A DNA stretch of 64,000 nt from Bacterioplanes sp. (GTDB lineage: Bacteria; Pseudomonadota; Gammaproteobacteria; Pseudomonadales; Oceanobacteraceae): assembly GCA_014859445.1 (NCBI GenBank), contig JACUUC010000002.1, positions 62,001 to 126,000 of the forward strand, written 5' to 3'. Position 1 is the first letter of the stretch, and each line of letters opens with the position of its first letter. Position numbers and translations under genes: made by a program. Under the pieces are notes generated by a model. The model made no database searches and was not told the DNA's origin. It saw nothing but the letters and a program-made list of their open reading frames with translations. Shown here piece by piece: positions 47,068-59,533 of the stretch.

Positions 47068-47604
47068 ATGGCTATGCGTTGGTATGTTGTTCAGGCTTAC
47101 TCAGGTTATGAGAAGCGTGTTCAGTCTGGCTTGAAAGAGCGAATTGAGTTGCATGAGATGCAAGACCACTTTGGTGAGATTTTGGTGCCAACTGAGGAAG
47201 TGGTTGAGGTTCGTGATGGTAAGAAGCGTAAGAGTGAGCGTAAATTTTACCCAGGTTACGTCTTAGTGCAGATGGATATGAATGATGATTCGTGGCATCT
47301 GGTTAAGCAGACTCCTCGTGTGTTGGGATTCATTGGTGGAACCGCGGACAAGCCTGCGCCGATCTCGTCGCGTGAGGCGGATGCGATTTTGCAGCGCGTG
47401 CAAGATGGTGCTGAGCGTCCAACTCACAAGACGATTTATGAGCCGGGTGAGGTTGTACGCGTAACAGAAGGTCCATTTGCTGATTTCAATGGTGTTGTTG
47501 AAAGCGTGGATTATGATAAATCGCGTGTTCAAGTCGCGGTTACTATTTTTGGGCGTTCTACGCCGGTTGAGCTTGAGTTTACTCAGGTAGAAAAGTCGGC
47601 GTAA
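47068..47604 (+). CDS. nusG: Transcription termination/antitermination factor NusG
   Basis: 178 residues from ATG 47068 (ribosome site TTGAGGAG). NGN domain with [15 protein letters not shown] and FPGYVLVQM-like [11 protein letters not shown], then a KOW domain with [18 protein letters not shown]. Links RNA polymerase to Rho and to the ribosome. Always beside secE in this group. Confidence 0.97.
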   Translation: MAMRWYVVQAYSGYEKRVQSGLKERIELHEMQDHFGEILVPTEEVVEVRDGKKRKSERKFYPGYVLVQMDMNDDSWHLVKQTPRVLGFIGGTADKPAPISSREADAILQRVQDGAERPTHKTIYEPGEVVRVTEGPFADFNGVVESVDYDKSRVQVAVTIFGRSTPVELEFTQVEKSA

Positions 47605-47670
47605 GCGCGTTTGTTGCCAGCGTGTCTGGTCGGGGAGCTCATTGAGCGTTGACCCATTTTGGAGTAAATC

Positions 47671-48105
47671 ATGGCTAAGAAAGTAGAAGGCTATATCAAG
47701 CTGCAAGTTGCAGCAGGTAAAGCAAACCCAAGTCCCCCAGTTGGTCCAGCGTTGGGTCAAAAGGGTCTGAACATCATGGAATTCTGTAAGGCGTTCAATG
47801 CTCAAACTCAGAGCATGGAGCCAGGTATGCCAGTGCCTGTGATCATCACAGCGTACAGCGACCGCAGCTTTTCATTTGAATTGAAAACCCCGCCGGCTGC
47901 TTATTTATTGAAGAAAGCCGCAGGTATCACGTCGGGTTCTGCTCGTCCAAACACTGTGAAAGTGGGTACTGTTACTCGCGCTCAGTTGGAAGAGATTGTG
48001 AACGTTAAACAAAAAGACTTAACGGCTGCCGATATGGATGCAGCGGTTCGCACAATCGCAGGTTCTGCGCGTGCTATGGGTCTGAACGTGGAAGGGGTTG
48101 AGTAA
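47671..48105 (+). CDS. rplK: 50S ribosomal protein L11
   Basis: 144 residues. Typical start [18 protein letters not shown] and the rRNA-binding C-terminal domain ([11 protein letters not shown]). Builds the GTPase-associated centre with L10/L12. Its TAA overlaps the rplA ATG by one base. L1 is expected to repress this pair by binding the 66-nt leader between nusG and rplK. Confidence 0.98.
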   Translation: MAKKVEGYIKLQVAAGKANPSPPVGPALGQKGLNIMEFCKAFNAQTQSMEPGMPVPVIITAYSDRSFSFELKTPPAAYLLKKAAGITSGSARPNTVKVGTVTRAQLEEIVNVKQKDLTAADMDAAVRTIAGSARAMGLNVEGVE

Positions 48106-48800
48106 TGGCTAAGTTGACTAAGCGTCAGAAGTTGATCGCAGAGAAAGTGCAAGCGGGTAAGGTTTACTCGGTTGAAGAAGCGGTTGCTGTGTTGGCCTCA
48201 TTGCCTGCACCTAAGTTCAAAGAGTCCGTTGATGTGGCTGTGAACTTAGGTATTGATGCACGTAAATCAGATCAAAACGTGCGTAGCTCTACGGTTCTAC
48301 CAAACGGTACTGGTAAAACCATGCGCGTTGCTGTGTTTACTCAAGGTGCGAACGCTGAAGCCGCTTTGGCTGCAGGTGCGGACGAAGTGGGTATGGACGA
48401 TCTGGCTGAAAAGATCAAAGGCGGCGATTTGAATTTTGACGTCGTTATTGCATCGCCAGATGCTATGCGTGTTGTGGGTATGTTGGGTCAAGTGTTGGGT
48501 CCACGCGGCCTGATGCCAAACCCGAAAGTCGGTACGGTAACTCCTGATGTGGCGACAGCCGTTAAAAACGCCAAAGGCGGTCAGGTTCGTTATCGCAACG
48601 ACAAAAACGGTATTATTCACACCTCAATCGGTAAGTTAGATTTTACAGCGGAAGCGCTGAAAGAAAACTTAACGGCTTTGTTGGTGGATTTGAAAAAAGC
48701 CAAACCTTCTTCTGCCAAAGGCGTATTTTTGAAGAAAGTGACCATCAGTACCACGATGGGTCCTGGTTTGGCTGTTGATCATACGTCGTTAGACATCTGA
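48105..48800 (+). CDS. rplA: 50S ribosomal protein L1
   Basis: 231 residues. Family motifs [23 protein letters not shown] near the start and PNPKVGTVT at ~150. Binds 23S rRNA at the L1 stalk and the rplK leader mRNA. Translationally coupled to rplK (TAATG). Confidence 0.98.
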   Translation: MAKLTKRQKLIAEKVQAGKVYSVEEAVAVLASLPAPKFKESVDVAVNLGIDARKSDQNVRSSTVLPNGTGKTMRVAVFTQGANAEAALAAGADEVGMDDLAEKIKGGDLNFDVVIASPDAMRVVGMLGQVLGPRGLMPNPKVGTVTPDVATAVKNAKGGQVRYRNDKNGIIHTSIGKLDFTAEALKENLTALLVDLKKAKPSSAKGVFLKKVTISTTMGPGLAVDHTSLDI

Positions 48801-48982
48801 TCAATCACGTTCTTTGGGGGCATCGCGCTTCGGCGCGGTGGCTGTCAAAGACCGCAGGTGTCCTCGTTCATTCGATGACTTAATTCAGCCTGCGTAGATA
48901 GGTTGTGACCCCATTCAGATTTCTGAAATGTCACACCGAAAGTAGCTCGAAAGAGTTTAACTTAACTTGTTAGGAGTTAATC
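48801..48982 (+). promoter_or_regulatory. L10 leader (autoregulatory mRNA region) upstream of rplJ
   Basis: 182-nt gap in the expected place of the L10 leader. It contains a strong CGCGC-ttc-GGCGCG-type hairpin (48826-48839) and an extended pairable region ending in CACACCGAAAGTAGCTCGAAAG. In gammaproteobacteria the L10(L12)4 complex binds such a leader and blocks rplJ translation. The exact fold was not computed. Confidence 0.65.
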
Positions 48983-49477
48983 GTGGCCTTAGGACTCGAA
49001 GATAAGAAGGCGATTGTCGCCGAAGTCCAGGATGCAGCTAAAGGTGCTCAATCTGCTGTCGTTGCTGATTCTCGCGGCGTTTCAGTAGGTGCCATGACCG
49101 CTCTTCGTAAAGAAGCACGTGCAAACGGTATTTGGATGAAAGTTGTCCGTAATACTTTGGCGCGTCGCGCTGTTGAAGGGACTGCCTACGAATGCTTGAA
49201 CGACGCATTGGTTGGTCCTAGCTTGATTGCATTTTCTAACGAACACCCAGGTGCGGCTGCCCGTATCTTTAAAGAGTTCGCTAAGACCAATGCAAAATTC
49301 GAGCTAAAAGCAGCCGCTTTTGAAGGCGAATTAGTCGACGTCTCTGTATTGGCAACACTGCCAACTTACGACGAAGCCATCGCCAAGCTGATGAGCGTGA
49401 TGAAAGAAGCCTCTGCTGGCAAGCTGGTACGTACAATTGCGGCAATCCGCGATCAAAAAGAACAAGACGCTGCTTAA
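48983..49477 (+). CDS. rplJ: 50S ribosomal protein L10
   Basis: 164 residues from GTG, preceded by TTAGGAG. Begins [14 protein letters not shown] and has [20 protein letters not shown] and [13 protein letters not shown]. Anchors L7/L12 dimers at the stalk. Followed by rplL after 63 bp. Confidence 0.97.
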   Translation: MALGLEDKKAIVAEVQDAAKGAQSAVVADSRGVSVGAMTALRKEARANGIWMKVVRNTLARRAVEGTAYECLNDALVGPSLIAFSNEHPGAAARIFKEFAKTNAKFELKAAAFEGELVDVSVLATLPTYDEAIAKLMSVMKEASAGKLVRTIAAIRDQKEQDAA

Positions 49478-49540
49478 TTATTAAGCATGCTCTAGTCGAT
49501 TTAACGAGCATAATGCTCCATTAAATTTAGGAAATCTGTC

Positions 49541-49915
49541 ATGTCATTGACTAAAGAAGATATCATGAACGCGATCGCTGAAATGTCTGTAAAAGACGTT
49601 GTTGAGCTGATCGAAGCAATGGAAGAAAAATTCGGTGTGTCTGCAGCTGCTGCTGTTATGGCTGGCCCAGCTGCTGGCGGTGACGCTGGCGCTGCTGAAG
49701 CGCAAACTGAATTCGACGTTATCTTGAGCGCTGCTGGCGACAAGAAAGTAAACGTGATCAAAGCGGTTCGTGAATTGACTGGCTTAGGCTTGAAAGAAGC
49801 GAAAGGCATGGTTGATGGTGCACCATCAACTGTGAAAGAAGGCGTTTCTAAAGAAGACGCTGAAGCCGCTAAAGCGACTCTGGAAGCAGCTGGCGCAGTG
49901 GTTGAAGTTAAGTAA
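49541..49915 (+). CDS. rplL: 50S ribosomal protein L7/L12
   Basis: 124 residues. N-terminal dimerisation part ([30 protein letters not shown] is split by family into two helices), an Ala/Gly-rich hinge (about 38-52) and the C-terminal factor-binding domain with [20 protein letters not shown]. Strong ribosome site before the ATG. Confidence 0.98.
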   Translation: MSLTKEDIMNAIAEMSVKDVVELIEAMEEKFGVSAAAAVMAGPAAGGDAGAAEAQTEFDVILSAAGDKKVNVIKAVRELTGLGLKEAKGMVDGAPSTVKEGVSKEDAEAAKATLEAAGAVVEVK

Positions 49916-50098
49916 TTTGCAATTTATTGCAAAGCCGTTACTGTGGCGTAACGTCTAATAGCGGCAGTTGGCTGGCGGGATTTCCCGTCAGCCTTTTCGC
50001 GTTATGGAAATCATGCGCTTGCTGCGCACTTACAAGGTTGAGTCCTTGAGCCATATAGGTTTACCAACCTGATCGAGGCAACAGTCCGGGGATAATTG
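49916..50098 (+). terminator. rplL-rpoB attenuator region
   Basis: 183 bp. GGCTGGCGGG-attt-CCCGTCAGCC (49970-49993) is a 10-bp hairpin followed by TTTT, a partial terminator as found between rplL and rpoB in E. coli, which lowers rpoB expression relative to ribosomal proteins. A second palindrome, TTTGCAA-ttta-TTGCAAA, overlaps the end of rplL (49916-49933). Confidence 0.7.
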
Positions 50099-53000
50099 AT
50101 GGCTTACTCATATACTGAGAAAAAACGTATCCGCAAGGATTTCGGTAAATTACCGAATGTCATGGATGTGCCATACCTACTGGCCATTCAAATCGACTCC
50201 TATCGCAAATTCTTGCAGGAGGAAGCAGTCGGTGAAGATCGCACGGAAGTGGGTCTGCACGCTGCATTTAAATCTGTATTTCCAATTGTTAGTTATTCTG
50301 GGAATGCAGCGCTAGAGTACGTAAGCTACCGTTTGGGTACGCCTAGTTTTGACGAAAAAGAGTGTATGTTGCGTGGTGTTACTTACGCCGCTCCACTGCG
50401 CGTGAAGGTTCGTTTGATCATTTACGATAAAGAATCTTCAACGAAAGCCATCAAAGACATCAAAGAGCAAGAAGTCTACATGGGTGAAATGCCACTCATG
50501 ACCGACAACGGTACCTTTATTGTGAATGGTACTGAGCGCGTTATCGTGTCGCAATTGCACCGTTCTCCGGGTGTGTTCTTTGACCATGATAAGGGTAAAA
50601 CTCACTCATCGGGCAAGTTGTTGTATAACGCTCGTGTGATTCCTTACCGTGGTTCTTGGTTAGATTTTGAATTCGATCCGAAAGATCTCGTATTTGTTCG
50701 TATCGACCGTCGTCGTAAGTTGCCGGCCTCTATTTTGCTGCGTGCGTTAAACTTTACGACCGAAGAAATTCTGGCGACCTTCTTCGATAACGATGAGTAT
50801 CGTTTAAAGAATGAAACCGCCATGTTGAAGTTAATCCCTTCACGTTTGCGTGGCGAAACTGCCGCCTTCGATATCAAAGATCAAGAAGGCAATGTGCTGG
50901 TTGAATCTGGTCGTCGTATCACTGCGCGCCACATTCGTCAGCTGGAAAAAGCGAATGTGAGCGAACTCGAAGTGCCTTTCGATTACTTGCTCGGCAAAAC
51001 ATTGGCAAAAGACATTGTTAATGCCAAGACGGGCGAAGTGTTGGCTAGCGCGAACGATGAGCTGACCGGTGATTTGTTAGCCAACTTTGCGGCTGAAGGC
51101 ATTGAGAACTTCGAAACTATTTACACCAATGAGTTGGATTGCGGTCCGTTCATGTCCGATACCTTGCGTGCGGATCCAACCAGCAATCAATTAGAAGCAC
51201 TGGTTGAAATCTATCGCATGATGCGCCCTGGTGAGCCACCCACCAAAGAAAGCGCAGAAGCCTTGTTTGAAAATCTGTTTTTCAGCGAAGAGCGTTACGA
51301 CTTGTCGGCCGTTGGTCGGATGAAGTTTAACCGTCGTATCGGTCGTGAAGAAATTCTTGGTTCTGGCATTCTGGATAAGTCTGACATCACGGAAGTGATG
51401 CGCACCTTGATTGCGATTCGCAATGGTCAAGGCGTGGTGGATGACATCGATCACTTGGGCAACCGTCGTATCCGTTCTGTGGGCGAAATGGCCGAAAACC
51501 AATTCCGTGTTGGTTTGGTGCGTGTTGAGCGCGCCGTACGTGAACGTTTGTCCATGGCGGAAAGCGAAGGCTTAATGCCACAAGATTTAATCAACGCCAA
51601 GCCTGTTGCAGCCGCGGTGAAAGAGTTCTTCGGCTCATCGCAATTGTCACAGTTTATGGATCAGAACAACCCACTGTCAGAAGTCACGCACAAGCGTCGT
51701 ATTTCGGCATTGGGGCCAGGTGGTTTAACACGTGAGCGTGCTGGCTTTGAAGTGCGCGACGTACACGCCACTCACTATGGTCGTGTGTGTCCGATTGAAA
51801 CACCAGAAGGTCCAAACATTGGTTTGATCAACTCACTGTCGACTTATGCACGTACCAACGAATACGGTTTCTTAGAAACGCCGTATCGTAAGGTCATTAG
51901 CGGTAAGGTGACTGATGACATCATCTATGTGTCGGCCATTGAAGAAGCGGAGTACGTGATTGCACAGGCTTCTGCTGAGATGGACGATTCGGGTAGCTTG
52001 GTTGGCGATTTGATTTCGGTTCGTCATCAAAACGAATTTACCTTGATGCCATCTGAAAACGTCACACTGATGGATGTGTCGCCGCAGCAAGTTGTGTCGA
52101 TTGCCGCCTCGTTGATTCCGTTCCTAGAGCACGACGATGCTAACCGCGCCTTGATGGGCTCGAACATGCAGCGTCAAGCGGTTCCAACCTTGCGTGCTGA
52201 GAAGCCCTTAGTTGGTACGGGTATTGAGCGTGCTGTGGCGTCTGACTCTGGCGTGTGCGTGGTAGCAACGCGTGGTGGTGTGATCGATTCAGTCGATGCA
52301 TCACGTATCGTTGTTAAGGTGAATGATGATGAAACCATCGCTGGTGAAGCCGGTGTGGACATTTATAACCTAACCAAATACACACGTTCTAACCAAAACA
52401 CCTGTATTAACCAACGTCCATTGGTTCGCGCCGGCGATTCCATTGAGCGTGGTGACATCATGGCCGACGGTCCATCCGTTGATTTGGGTGAGTTGGCGTT
52501 GGGTCAAAACTTCCGTATCGCGTTCATGCCTTGGAATGGTTACAACTTCGAAGATTCGATTTTGTTGTCCGAGCGTGTCGCACAAGAAGATCGTTTGACT
52601 ACCATACACATTCAAGAATTGACGTGTGTGGCGCGTGACACCAAATTAGGCTCAGAAGAAATCACATCGGATATTCCGAATGTGGGTGAATCGGCACTGA
52701 ACAAACTGGATGAGTCCGGTATTGTCTTTATCGGTGCGGAAGTGAATCCGGGTGACATTCTGGTGGGTAAAGTGACACCGAAAGGTGAAACTCAGCTGAC
52801 ACCAGAAGAAAAGCTGCTGCGTGCCATCTTTGGTGAAAAAGCATCGGATGTAAAAGACACATCCTTGCGCGTTAAAACGGGTACGACCGGTACGGTTATT
52901 GACGTTCAAGTCTTTACTCGTGATGGTGTTGAAAAAGACCAGCGTGCTCTCGATATCGAAAAAATGCAGCTCGACGAGGTTCGTAAAGACCTGAACGAAG

Positions 53001-54172
53001 AAATGCGTATCGTGAAGGGTGCAACCTACGAGCGTCTGCAGCGTGCTCTGGTTGGTCAGGCGGTTAATGTGGCTCCCGGCTTGAAAAAAGGCGATGTATT
53101 AAGCGCTGAGTATTTAGCCAACTTGGATGCCGATAAGTGGTTCAACATTGTGCCGCAAGACGATGCCTTGATGGAAATGCTGGGAGTTGCTGAGCAGTCT
53201 TTGGCTGAGCGTCGCAAGCAGCTTGATGAGAAATTTGAAGACAAACGTCGTAAGTTACAAACTGGCGATGACATGGCACCGGGCGTACTGAAAATCGTTA
53301 AAGTGTATTTGGCGATCAAACGTAAGATCCAGCCAGGTGATAAAATGGCCGGTCGTCACGGTAACAAAGGTGTTATTTCCGCGATCAAACCGATTGAAGA
53401 TATGCCATACGATGAAAACGGTGTACCCGTTGACATCGTGTTGAACCCGCTGGGCGTACCATCGCGTATGAACGTGGGTCAGATCATGGAGATTCACTTA
53501 GGTTTAGCCGCAAAAGGTCTGGGTGAGAAGATTGATCGTATGATCAAAGAACAACAAGAAGTGGCGAAATTACGCGGCTTGTTGGATGAGATCTACAATC
53601 ATGGCGATGGCCGTATTGAAGATCTGGACAGTTTCTCTGATGCACAGATTTTGGAATTGGCGAATAATCTGCGTGCTGGTGTGCCGATGGCAACGCCTGC
53701 ATTCGATGGTGCCAAAGAAAGTGAAGTGAAGCGCATGTTGCGTTTAGCGGATCTGCCAGAGTCTGGCCAGATGACGTTGTTTGATGGTCGTACTGGTGAC
53801 GCCTTTGATCGTCAGGTAACCGTGGGTTACATGTACATGCTGAAACTGAACCACTTGGTTGATGACAAGATGCACGCTCGTTCGACGGGTTCGTACAGTC
53901 TTGTGACACAGCAGCCATTGGGTGGTAAAGCACAGTTCGGTGGTCAGCGCTTCGGTGAGATGGAAGTGTGGGCGCTGGAAGCATACGGTGCCGCTTATAC
54001 CCTGCAAGAAATGCTCACCGTGAAATCGGATGACGTTGCAGGTCGTACGAAGATGTACAAAAACATCGTTGATGGCGATCATCGAATGGAAGCCGGAATG
54101 CCGGAATCCTTTAACGTATTGGTTAAAGAGATCCGTTCTTTGGGTATCGACATCGAACTGGAAAACGAATAA
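50099..54172 (+). CDS. rpoB: RNA polymerase beta subunit
   Basis: 1357 residues from ATG 50099. All core regions are present: [18 protein letters not shown], the rifampicin region [16 protein letters not shown] ... [26 protein letters not shown]-like [10 protein letters not shown], the catalytic [12 protein letters not shown], and the C-terminal [13 protein letters not shown]. The usual rifampicin positions (Asp, His, Ser) are the sensitive type. One difference: the segment usually VHPTHYGR reads VHATHYGR (Ala557). Separated from rpoC by 69 bp. Confidence 0.98.
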   Translation: MAYSYTEKKRIRKDFGKLPNVMDVPYLLAIQIDSYRKFLQEEAVGEDRTEVGLHAAFKSVFPIVSYSGNAALEYVSYRLGTPSFDEKECMLRGVTYAAPLRVKVRLIIYDKESSTKAIKDIKEQEVYMGEMPLMTDNGTFIVNGTERVIVSQLHRSPGVFFDHDKGKTHSSGKLLYNARVIPYRGSWLDFEFDPKDLVFVRIDRRRKLPASILLRALNFTTEEILATFFDNDEYRLKNETAMLKLIPSRLRGETAAFDIKDQEGNVLVESGRRITARHIRQLEKANVSELEVPFDYLLGKTLAKDIVNAKTGEVLASANDELTGDLLANFAAEGIENFETIYTNELDCGPFMSDTLRADPTSNQLEALVEIYRMMRPGEPPTKESAEALFENLFFSEERYDLSAVGRMKFNRRIGREEILGSGILDKSDITEVMRTLIAIRNGQGVVDDIDHLGNRRIRSVGEMAENQFRVGLVRVERAVRERLSMAESEGLMPQDLINAKPVAAAVKEFFGSSQLSQFMDQNNPLSEVTHKRRISALGPGGLTRERAGFEVRDVHATHYGRVCPIETPEGPNIGLINSLSTYARTNEYGFLETPYRKVISGKVTDDIIYVSAIEEAEYVIAQASAEMDDSGSLVGDLISVRHQNEFTLMPSENVTLMDVSPQQVVSIAASLIPFLEHDDANRALMGSNMQRQAVPTLRAEKPLVGTGIERAVASDSGVCVVATRGGVIDSVDASRIVVKVNDDETIAGEAGVDIYNLTKYTRSNQNTCINQRPLVRAGDSIERGDIMADGPSVDLGELALGQNFRIAFMPWNGYNFEDSILLSERVAQEDRLTTIHIQELTCVARDTKLGSEEITSDIPNVGESALNKLDESGIVFIGAEVNPGDILVGKVTPKGETQLTPEEKLLRAIFGEKASDVKDTSLRVKTGTTGTVIDVQVFTRDGVEKDQRALDIEKMQLDEVRKDLNEEMRIVKGATYERLQRALVGQAVNVAPGLKKGDVLSAEYLANLDADKWFNIVPQDDALMEMLGVAEQSLAERRKQLDEKFEDKRRKLQTGDDMAPGVLKIVKVYLAIKRKIQPGDKMAGRHGNKGVISAIKPIEDMPYDENGVPVDIVLNPLGVPSRMNVGQIMEIHLGLAAKGLGEKIDRMIKEQQEVAKLRGLLDEIYNHGDGRIEDLDSFSDAQILELANNLRAGVPMATPAFDGAKESEVKRMLRLADLPESGQMTLFDGRTGDAFDRQVTVGYMYMLKLNHLVDDKMHARSTGSYSLVTQQPLGGKAQFGGQRFGEMEVWALEAYGAAYTLQEMLTVKSDDVAGRTKMYKNIVDGDHRMEAGMPESFNVLVKEIRSLGIDIELENE

Positions 54173-54241
54173 GCGGATGAGTAGCGCGCTGGCTGTATTG
54201 GGCAGCCAGAGCGCTCGGACTCCACACGGAGCAAGAGCAAT

Positions 54242-57200
54242 ATGAAAGACTTAGTCAATTTTCTGCGTAACCAGAACAACGCTGACGAGTTTGACGCCAT
54301 CCGCATCGGCCTCGCCTCGCCAGAAATGATTCGTTCATGGTCCTTTGGTGAAGTAAAAAAACCAGAGACTATTAACTACCGTACGTTCAAACCGGAACGT
54401 GATGGTTTGTTTTGTGCGCGTATTTTCGGTCCTATTAAGGACTATGAGTGCTTGTGCGGTAAGTATAAGCGCTTAAAGCACCGTGGTGTGATTTGTGAAA
54501 AGTGTGGCGTTGAAGTTACACAAGCCAAAGTGCGTCGTGAGCGCATGGGTCACATTGAACTGGCTTCACCGGTTGCCCACATTTGGTTCCTAAAATCACT
54601 GCCATCGCGTATTGGTTTGATTTTGGACATGACCCTGCGTGATATCGAACGGATTTTGTACTACGAATCATTCGTCGTAACTGAACCAGGCATGACTACG
54701 CTGGAAGTGGGTCAGTTGCTGAATGATGAGCAATATTACGAAGCCATTGAAGAGTTTGGTGACGAATTTGATGCCAAAATGGGTGCTGAAGCGATTCAAG
54801 CCTTATTGGGTCAGATCGAATTGGAAGACGAAGTTCAGCGCTTGCGTGAAGAAATTCCAAATACCAATTCAGAAACCAAAATCAAAAAACTGTCTAAGCG
54901 CTTAAAAATCTTAGAAGCCTTTTTGCATTCAGGAAATAACCCTGAATGGATGGTTATGTCGGTATTGCCCGTATTGCCACCGGATTTGCGCCCACTGGTA
55001 CCGTTAGATGGCGGACGTTTTGCCACCTCGGATTTGAACGACTTGTATCGTCGCGTGATCAACCGTAACAACCGTTTAAAGCGCTTGTTAGAGTTGAATG
55101 CCCCTGACATCATCGTTCGCAACGAAAAGCGCATGCTGCAAGAAGCCGTTGACGCCTTGCTGGATAACGGTCGTCGTGGTCGTGCCATTACGGGTTCGAA
55201 CAAGCGTCCATTGAAATCTTTGGCTGACATGATCAAAGGTAAGCAAGGTCGTTTCCGTCAAAACCTGTTGGGTAAGCGCGTTGACTACTCGGGTCGTTCG
55301 GTGATTACCGTAGGTCCACAGTTGCGTTTGCACCAATGTGGTTTGCCGAAAAAGATGGCATTGGAATTATTTAAGCCATTCATTTTCAGCAAGCTAGAGC
55401 ACCGTGGTTTGGCCACAACCATCAAAGCCGCGAAGAAAATGGTTGAGCGCGAAACGGCAGAAGTTTGGGATATCCTTGCCGATGTGATTCGCGAGCACCC
55501 TGTTATGCTGAACCGTGCACCTACGCTGCACCGTTTGGGTATTCAGGCGTTTGAACCACAATTGATTGAAGGTAAAGCCATTCAATTGCATCCGTTGGTG
55601 TGTGCGGCTTACAACGCCGACTTCGACGGTGACCAAATGGCGGTACACGTACCGTTAACCATCGAAGCACAGCTTGAAGCGCGTGCCTTGATGATGGCGA
55701 CCAACAACGTTCTGTCGCCTGCCAACGGTGAGCCGATTATCGTACCGTCACAAGACGTGGTATTGGGCTTGTACTGGATGACTCGTGAGCGCATTAATGC
55801 CAAGGGCGAAGGTATGTTCCTTGCCGATTTGGACGAGGTGACTCGTGCGTATCAAACGGGTGCCGCTCACTTGCAAGCGAAAGTGAAAGTACGCATTACC
55901 GATCACGTTGCCAATGAAGATGGTGTCATGGAAACGCGTACACGTGTTTTAGACACCACCATTGGTCGTGCGCTGTTGTTCCGTATCGTGCCAAAAGGTT
56001 TGCCTTATGAGCTGGTCAACCAGCCCATGAAGAAAAAAGCCATTTCGCGCTTGATCAACACGGCGTACCGTAATGTCGGTTTGAAAGACACGGTTATTTT
56101 TGCCGACCAAGTGATGTACACCGGTTTCGAGTATGCGACTCGTTCAGGTTCATCGATTGGTGTGAATGACTTTGTGATTCCTGATGCGAAAGCAAAAATC
56201 ATTGCCAACGCGGATGCCGAAGTAAAAGAGATCGAAGATCAATTTGCTTCTGGTTTGGTAACGCACGGTGAGAAGTACAACAAGGTGATCGATATTTGGT
56301 CGCGTGCTAACGAGTTGGTCGCTAAGGCGATGATGGATAACTTGGGCACCGAGCCGGTGATTGATCGCGATGGCAACGAAGTTGAGCAAGAGTCATTCAA
56401 CTCGGTGTACATGATGGCCGACTCTGGCGCGCGGGGTAGCCCAGCTCAGATTCGTCAGTTAGCGGGTATGCGTGGTTTGATGGCGAAGCCTGATGGCTCG
56501 ATCATCGAGACCCCAATTACGGCTAACTTCCGTGAAGGTTTGAACGTACTTCAGTACTTCACCTCGACTCACGGTGCACGTAAAGGTTTGGCCGATACGG
56601 CATTGAAGACCGCGAACTCCGGTTACTTAACACGTCGCTTGGTTGACGTAGCACAAGACTTGGTTGTTACCGATCGTGATTGTGGTACTGAGGCTGGCTT
56701 GGTCGTTACGCCGTTGATTGAAGGCGGTGATGTTGTTGTGGCGCTGGGTGACCGTATTCTGGGTCGTGTGATTGCGCAAGATGTGATGAAGCCTGGCAGT
56801 GTCGGTGACGTTGTCGTGCCTGCGGGTACGCTAATTGATGAGCGCTGGGTTCACATCATTGAATCGGAAGGTGTCGATGAAGTGATCGTGCGTTCTGCGA
56901 TCACCTGTGAAAGCCGTGTGGGTATTTGTGCCGCCTGTTATGGCCGTGACTTAGGTCGTGGGCATCAGGTGAACGTCGGTGAAGCGGTAGGTGTTATTGC
57001 GGCTCAGTCGATCGGTGAGCCAGGTACACAGTTGACCATGCGTACGTTCCACATTGGTGGTGCGGCTTCGCGTGCTTCTGCGGCGGACAGTGTGCAAGTG
57101 AAGAACAGCGGTACTATTCGTCTGCACAACATGAAGACGGTAACGCGTGCTAACGGTGATTTGGTGGCAGTATCGCGTTCAGGCTCCATTGCCTTGGCCG

Positions 57201-58465
57201 ATGATCACGGTCGTGAGCGTGAGCTGTATAAGCTACCTTACGGTGCTGTGATCAACGTGAAGAACGGTGCTCAGGTGAAGGCTGGCGATAAAGTCGCAAG
57301 CTGGGATCCACACACCCACCCAATCGTCACGGAAGTAGCCGGTCGTATCGAATTTGTCGGTATGGAAGAAGGCATCACGATCAATCGTCAAACCGATGAA
57401 ATCACCGGTTTGTCGAATATCGAAGTGATTGATCCAAAAGATCGTCCAGCGGCCGGTAAAGACATTCGTCCAATGGTGAAATTGGTGGATGCCGCGGGTA
57501 ACGATGTGATGTTGGCTGGTAGTAACACACCTGCTCAGTATCTGTTGCCAGCCAACTCCTTGGTTAGCCAAGAGAATGGCGCTCAAGTGGCCGTGGGTGA
57601 TGTTATTGCTCGTATCCCGCAAGAGACTTCAGGTAACAAAGACATTACCGGTGGTCTGCCACGTGTAGCCGACCTGTTCGAGGCGCGTAAGCCAAAAGAA
57701 CCGGCTATCTTGGCTGAAATCAGTGGTACGGTCACATTCGGTAAAGAAACGAAAGGTAAGAAGCGTTTGGTGATTACGCCAAACGATGGTGGTGAGCCGT
57801 ATGAGGAGTTAATCCACAAGTGGCGTCACATGAACGTGTTCGAAGGTGAGCAGGTAGAGAAGGGCGAAGTTATTTCTGACGGCCCATTCAACCCGCACGA
57901 TATCTTGCGTTTGCAAGGTGTCGGCCAGTTGGCACTGTACATTACCAATGAAGTACAAGAAGTTTATCGCCTGCAAGGTGTTGGCATCGACGACAAGCAC
58001 ATCGAAGTGATTGTGCGTCAGATGCTGCGCAAAGTGCTGATTACCGAGGCCGGTGATTCGAGCTTTATTCCAGGTGATCAAGTCGAATACTCAGCGTTCC
58101 TTGAGGAAAATGAGCGTTTGGCGGCAGAAGACAAGATCACGGCAAAAGGTGAGCGTGTCTTGCTGGGTATTACCAAGGCATCGTTGGCAACCGAATCCTT
58201 TATTTCGGCGGCCTCGTTCCAAGAAACAACACGCGTTCTGACAGAAGGTGCGGTAACCGGCAAGGTTGACCATTTGCGCGGTCTGAAAGAAAACGTAGTC
58301 GTTGGTCGTTTGATTCCTGCGGGTACCGGTTTGGCATACCATGCCGAGCGTAAACGTAAGCGTCAACGCCGCGAAGATGATCGCTTGAAGACCACTCCAG
58401 CTGGCTTGAGCGTCTCAGCAGATGAGATGGAAGCGAAGTTAAGTGAAGCTTTTGGTGATAAGTAA
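54242..58465 (+). CDS. rpoC: RNA polymerase beta' subunit
   Basis: 1407 residues, the same as E. coli. Zinc ribbon with [19 protein letters not shown] at ~70-88, the catalytic [12 protein letters not shown] at ~458-469, a second zinc site ([17 protein letters not shown]) near 890, and the trigger-loop region [16 protein letters not shown]. Complete. Confidence 0.98.
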   Translation: MKDLVNFLRNQNNADEFDAIRIGLASPEMIRSWSFGEVKKPETINYRTFKPERDGLFCARIFGPIKDYECLCGKYKRLKHRGVICEKCGVEVTQAKVRRERMGHIELASPVAHIWFLKSLPSRIGLILDMTLRDIERILYYESFVVTEPGMTTLEVGQLLNDEQYYEAIEEFGDEFDAKMGAEAIQALLGQIELEDEVQRLREEIPNTNSETKIKKLSKRLKILEAFLHSGNNPEWMVMSVLPVLPPDLRPLVPLDGGRFATSDLNDLYRRVINRNNRLKRLLELNAPDIIVRNEKRMLQEAVDALLDNGRRGRAITGSNKRPLKSLADMIKGKQGRFRQNLLGKRVDYSGRSVITVGPQLRLHQCGLPKKMALELFKPFIFSKLEHRGLATTIKAAKKMVERETAEVWDILADVIREHPVMLNRAPTLHRLGIQAFEPQLIEGKAIQLHPLVCAAYNADFDGDQMAVHVPLTIEAQLEARALMMATNNVLSPANGEPIIVPSQDVVLGLYWMTRERINAKGEGMFLADLDEVTRAYQTGAAHLQAKVKVRITDHVANEDGVMETRTRVLDTTIGRALLFRIVPKGLPYELVNQPMKKKAISRLINTAYRNVGLKDTVIFADQVMYTGFEYATRSGSSIGVNDFVIPDAKAKIIANADAEVKEIEDQFASGLVTHGEKYNKVIDIWSRANELVAKAMMDNLGTEPVIDRDGNEVEQESFNSVYMMADSGARGSPAQIRQLAGMRGLMAKPDGSIIETPITANFREGLNVLQYFTSTHGARKGLADTALKTANSGYLTRRLVDVAQDLVVTDRDCGTEAGLVVTPLIEGGDVVVALGDRILGRVIAQDVMKPGSVGDVVVPAGTLIDERWVHIIESEGVDEVIVRSAITCESRVGICAACYGRDLGRGHQVNVGEAVGVIAAQSIGEPGTQLTMRTFHIGGAASRASAADSVQVKNSGTIRLHNMKTVTRANGDLVAVSRSGSIALADDHGRERELYKLPYGAVINVKNGAQVKAGDKVASWDPHTHPIVTEVAGRIEFVGMEEGITINRQTDEITGLSNIEVIDPKDRPAAGKDIRPMVKLVDAAGNDVMLAGSNTPAQYLLPANSLVSQENGAQVAVGDVIARIPQETSGNKDITGGLPRVADLFEARKPKEPAILAEISGTVTFGKETKGKKRLVITPNDGGEPYEELIHKWRHMNVFEGEQVEKGEVISDGPFNPHDILRLQGVGQLALYITNEVQEVYRLQGVGIDDKHIEVIVRQMLRKVLITEAGDSSFIPGDQVEYSAFLEENERLAAEDKITAKGERVLLGITKASLATESFISAASFQETTRVLTEGAVTGKVDHLRGLKENVVVGRLIPAGTGLAYHAERKRKRQRREDDRLKTTPAGLSVSADEMEAKLSEAFGDK

Positions 58466-58582
58466 TCGGTTGATCGTAAAACAATCAACTTGACGATTTG
58501 GGGACGGGGGCTTATGCTTCCGCCCCCTTTTATTGCGTCGGAATGTCCTGACGTTTTTATGAGTAATATTGGAGTTTGCTAA
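58466..58582 (+). terminator. Hairpin between rpoC and rpsL
   Basis: GGGGGC (58506-58511) and GCCCCC (58522-58527) form a stem over a 10-nt loop, followed by TTTTATT. Probably a partial terminator separating the rpo genes from the str operon. No separate promoter for rpsL was clear. Confidence 0.6.
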
Positions 58583-58957
58583 ATGGCTACAATCAACCAG
58601 TTGGTTCGTCAGCCTCGTAAGCGCAAAGTGGCTAAGAGTGACGTACCTGCTTTAATGGCATGTCCTCAGCGTCGTGGTGTATGTACTCGTGTATATACAA
58701 CCACTCCGAAAAAGCCTAACTCGGCATTGCGTAAAGTATGTCGTGTGCGTTTGACGAATGGTTTCGAAGTATCTTCCTACATCGGTGGTGAAGGTCACAA
58801 CTTGCAAGAACACAGTGTTGTACTGATTCGTGGTGGTCGTGTAAAAGACTTACCAGGTGTTCGTTATCACACTGTTCGCGGTACTCTGGATACATCAGGT
58901 GTTGCGAATCGTAAACAAGCCCGTTCTAAATACGGTGCGAAGCGTCCTAAAGGCTAA
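58583..58957 (+). CDS. rpsL: 30S ribosomal protein S12
   Basis: 124 residues. Decoding-centre protein. The streptomycin-sensitivity loops [12 protein letters not shown] and [11 protein letters not shown] are wild-type in form. Followed by rpsG in the usual str-operon order. Confidence 0.98.
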   Translation: MATINQLVRQPRKRKVAKSDVPALMACPQRRGVCTRVYTTTPKKPNSALRKVCRVRLTNGFEVSSYIGGEGHNLQEHSVVLIRGGRVKDLPGVRYHTVRGTLDTSGVANRKQARSKYGAKRPKG

Positions 58958-59034
58958 TGCGTTTAGTGACATTAAGATAAGAGTAAGGCTGAGCTAATGG
59001 TTTCCAATGCTCAGGCTGACCTGAAGACCTATGA

Positions 59035-59514
<480 letters not shown>

Positions 59515-59533
59515 TTGAGTTGAGGCCAACACA

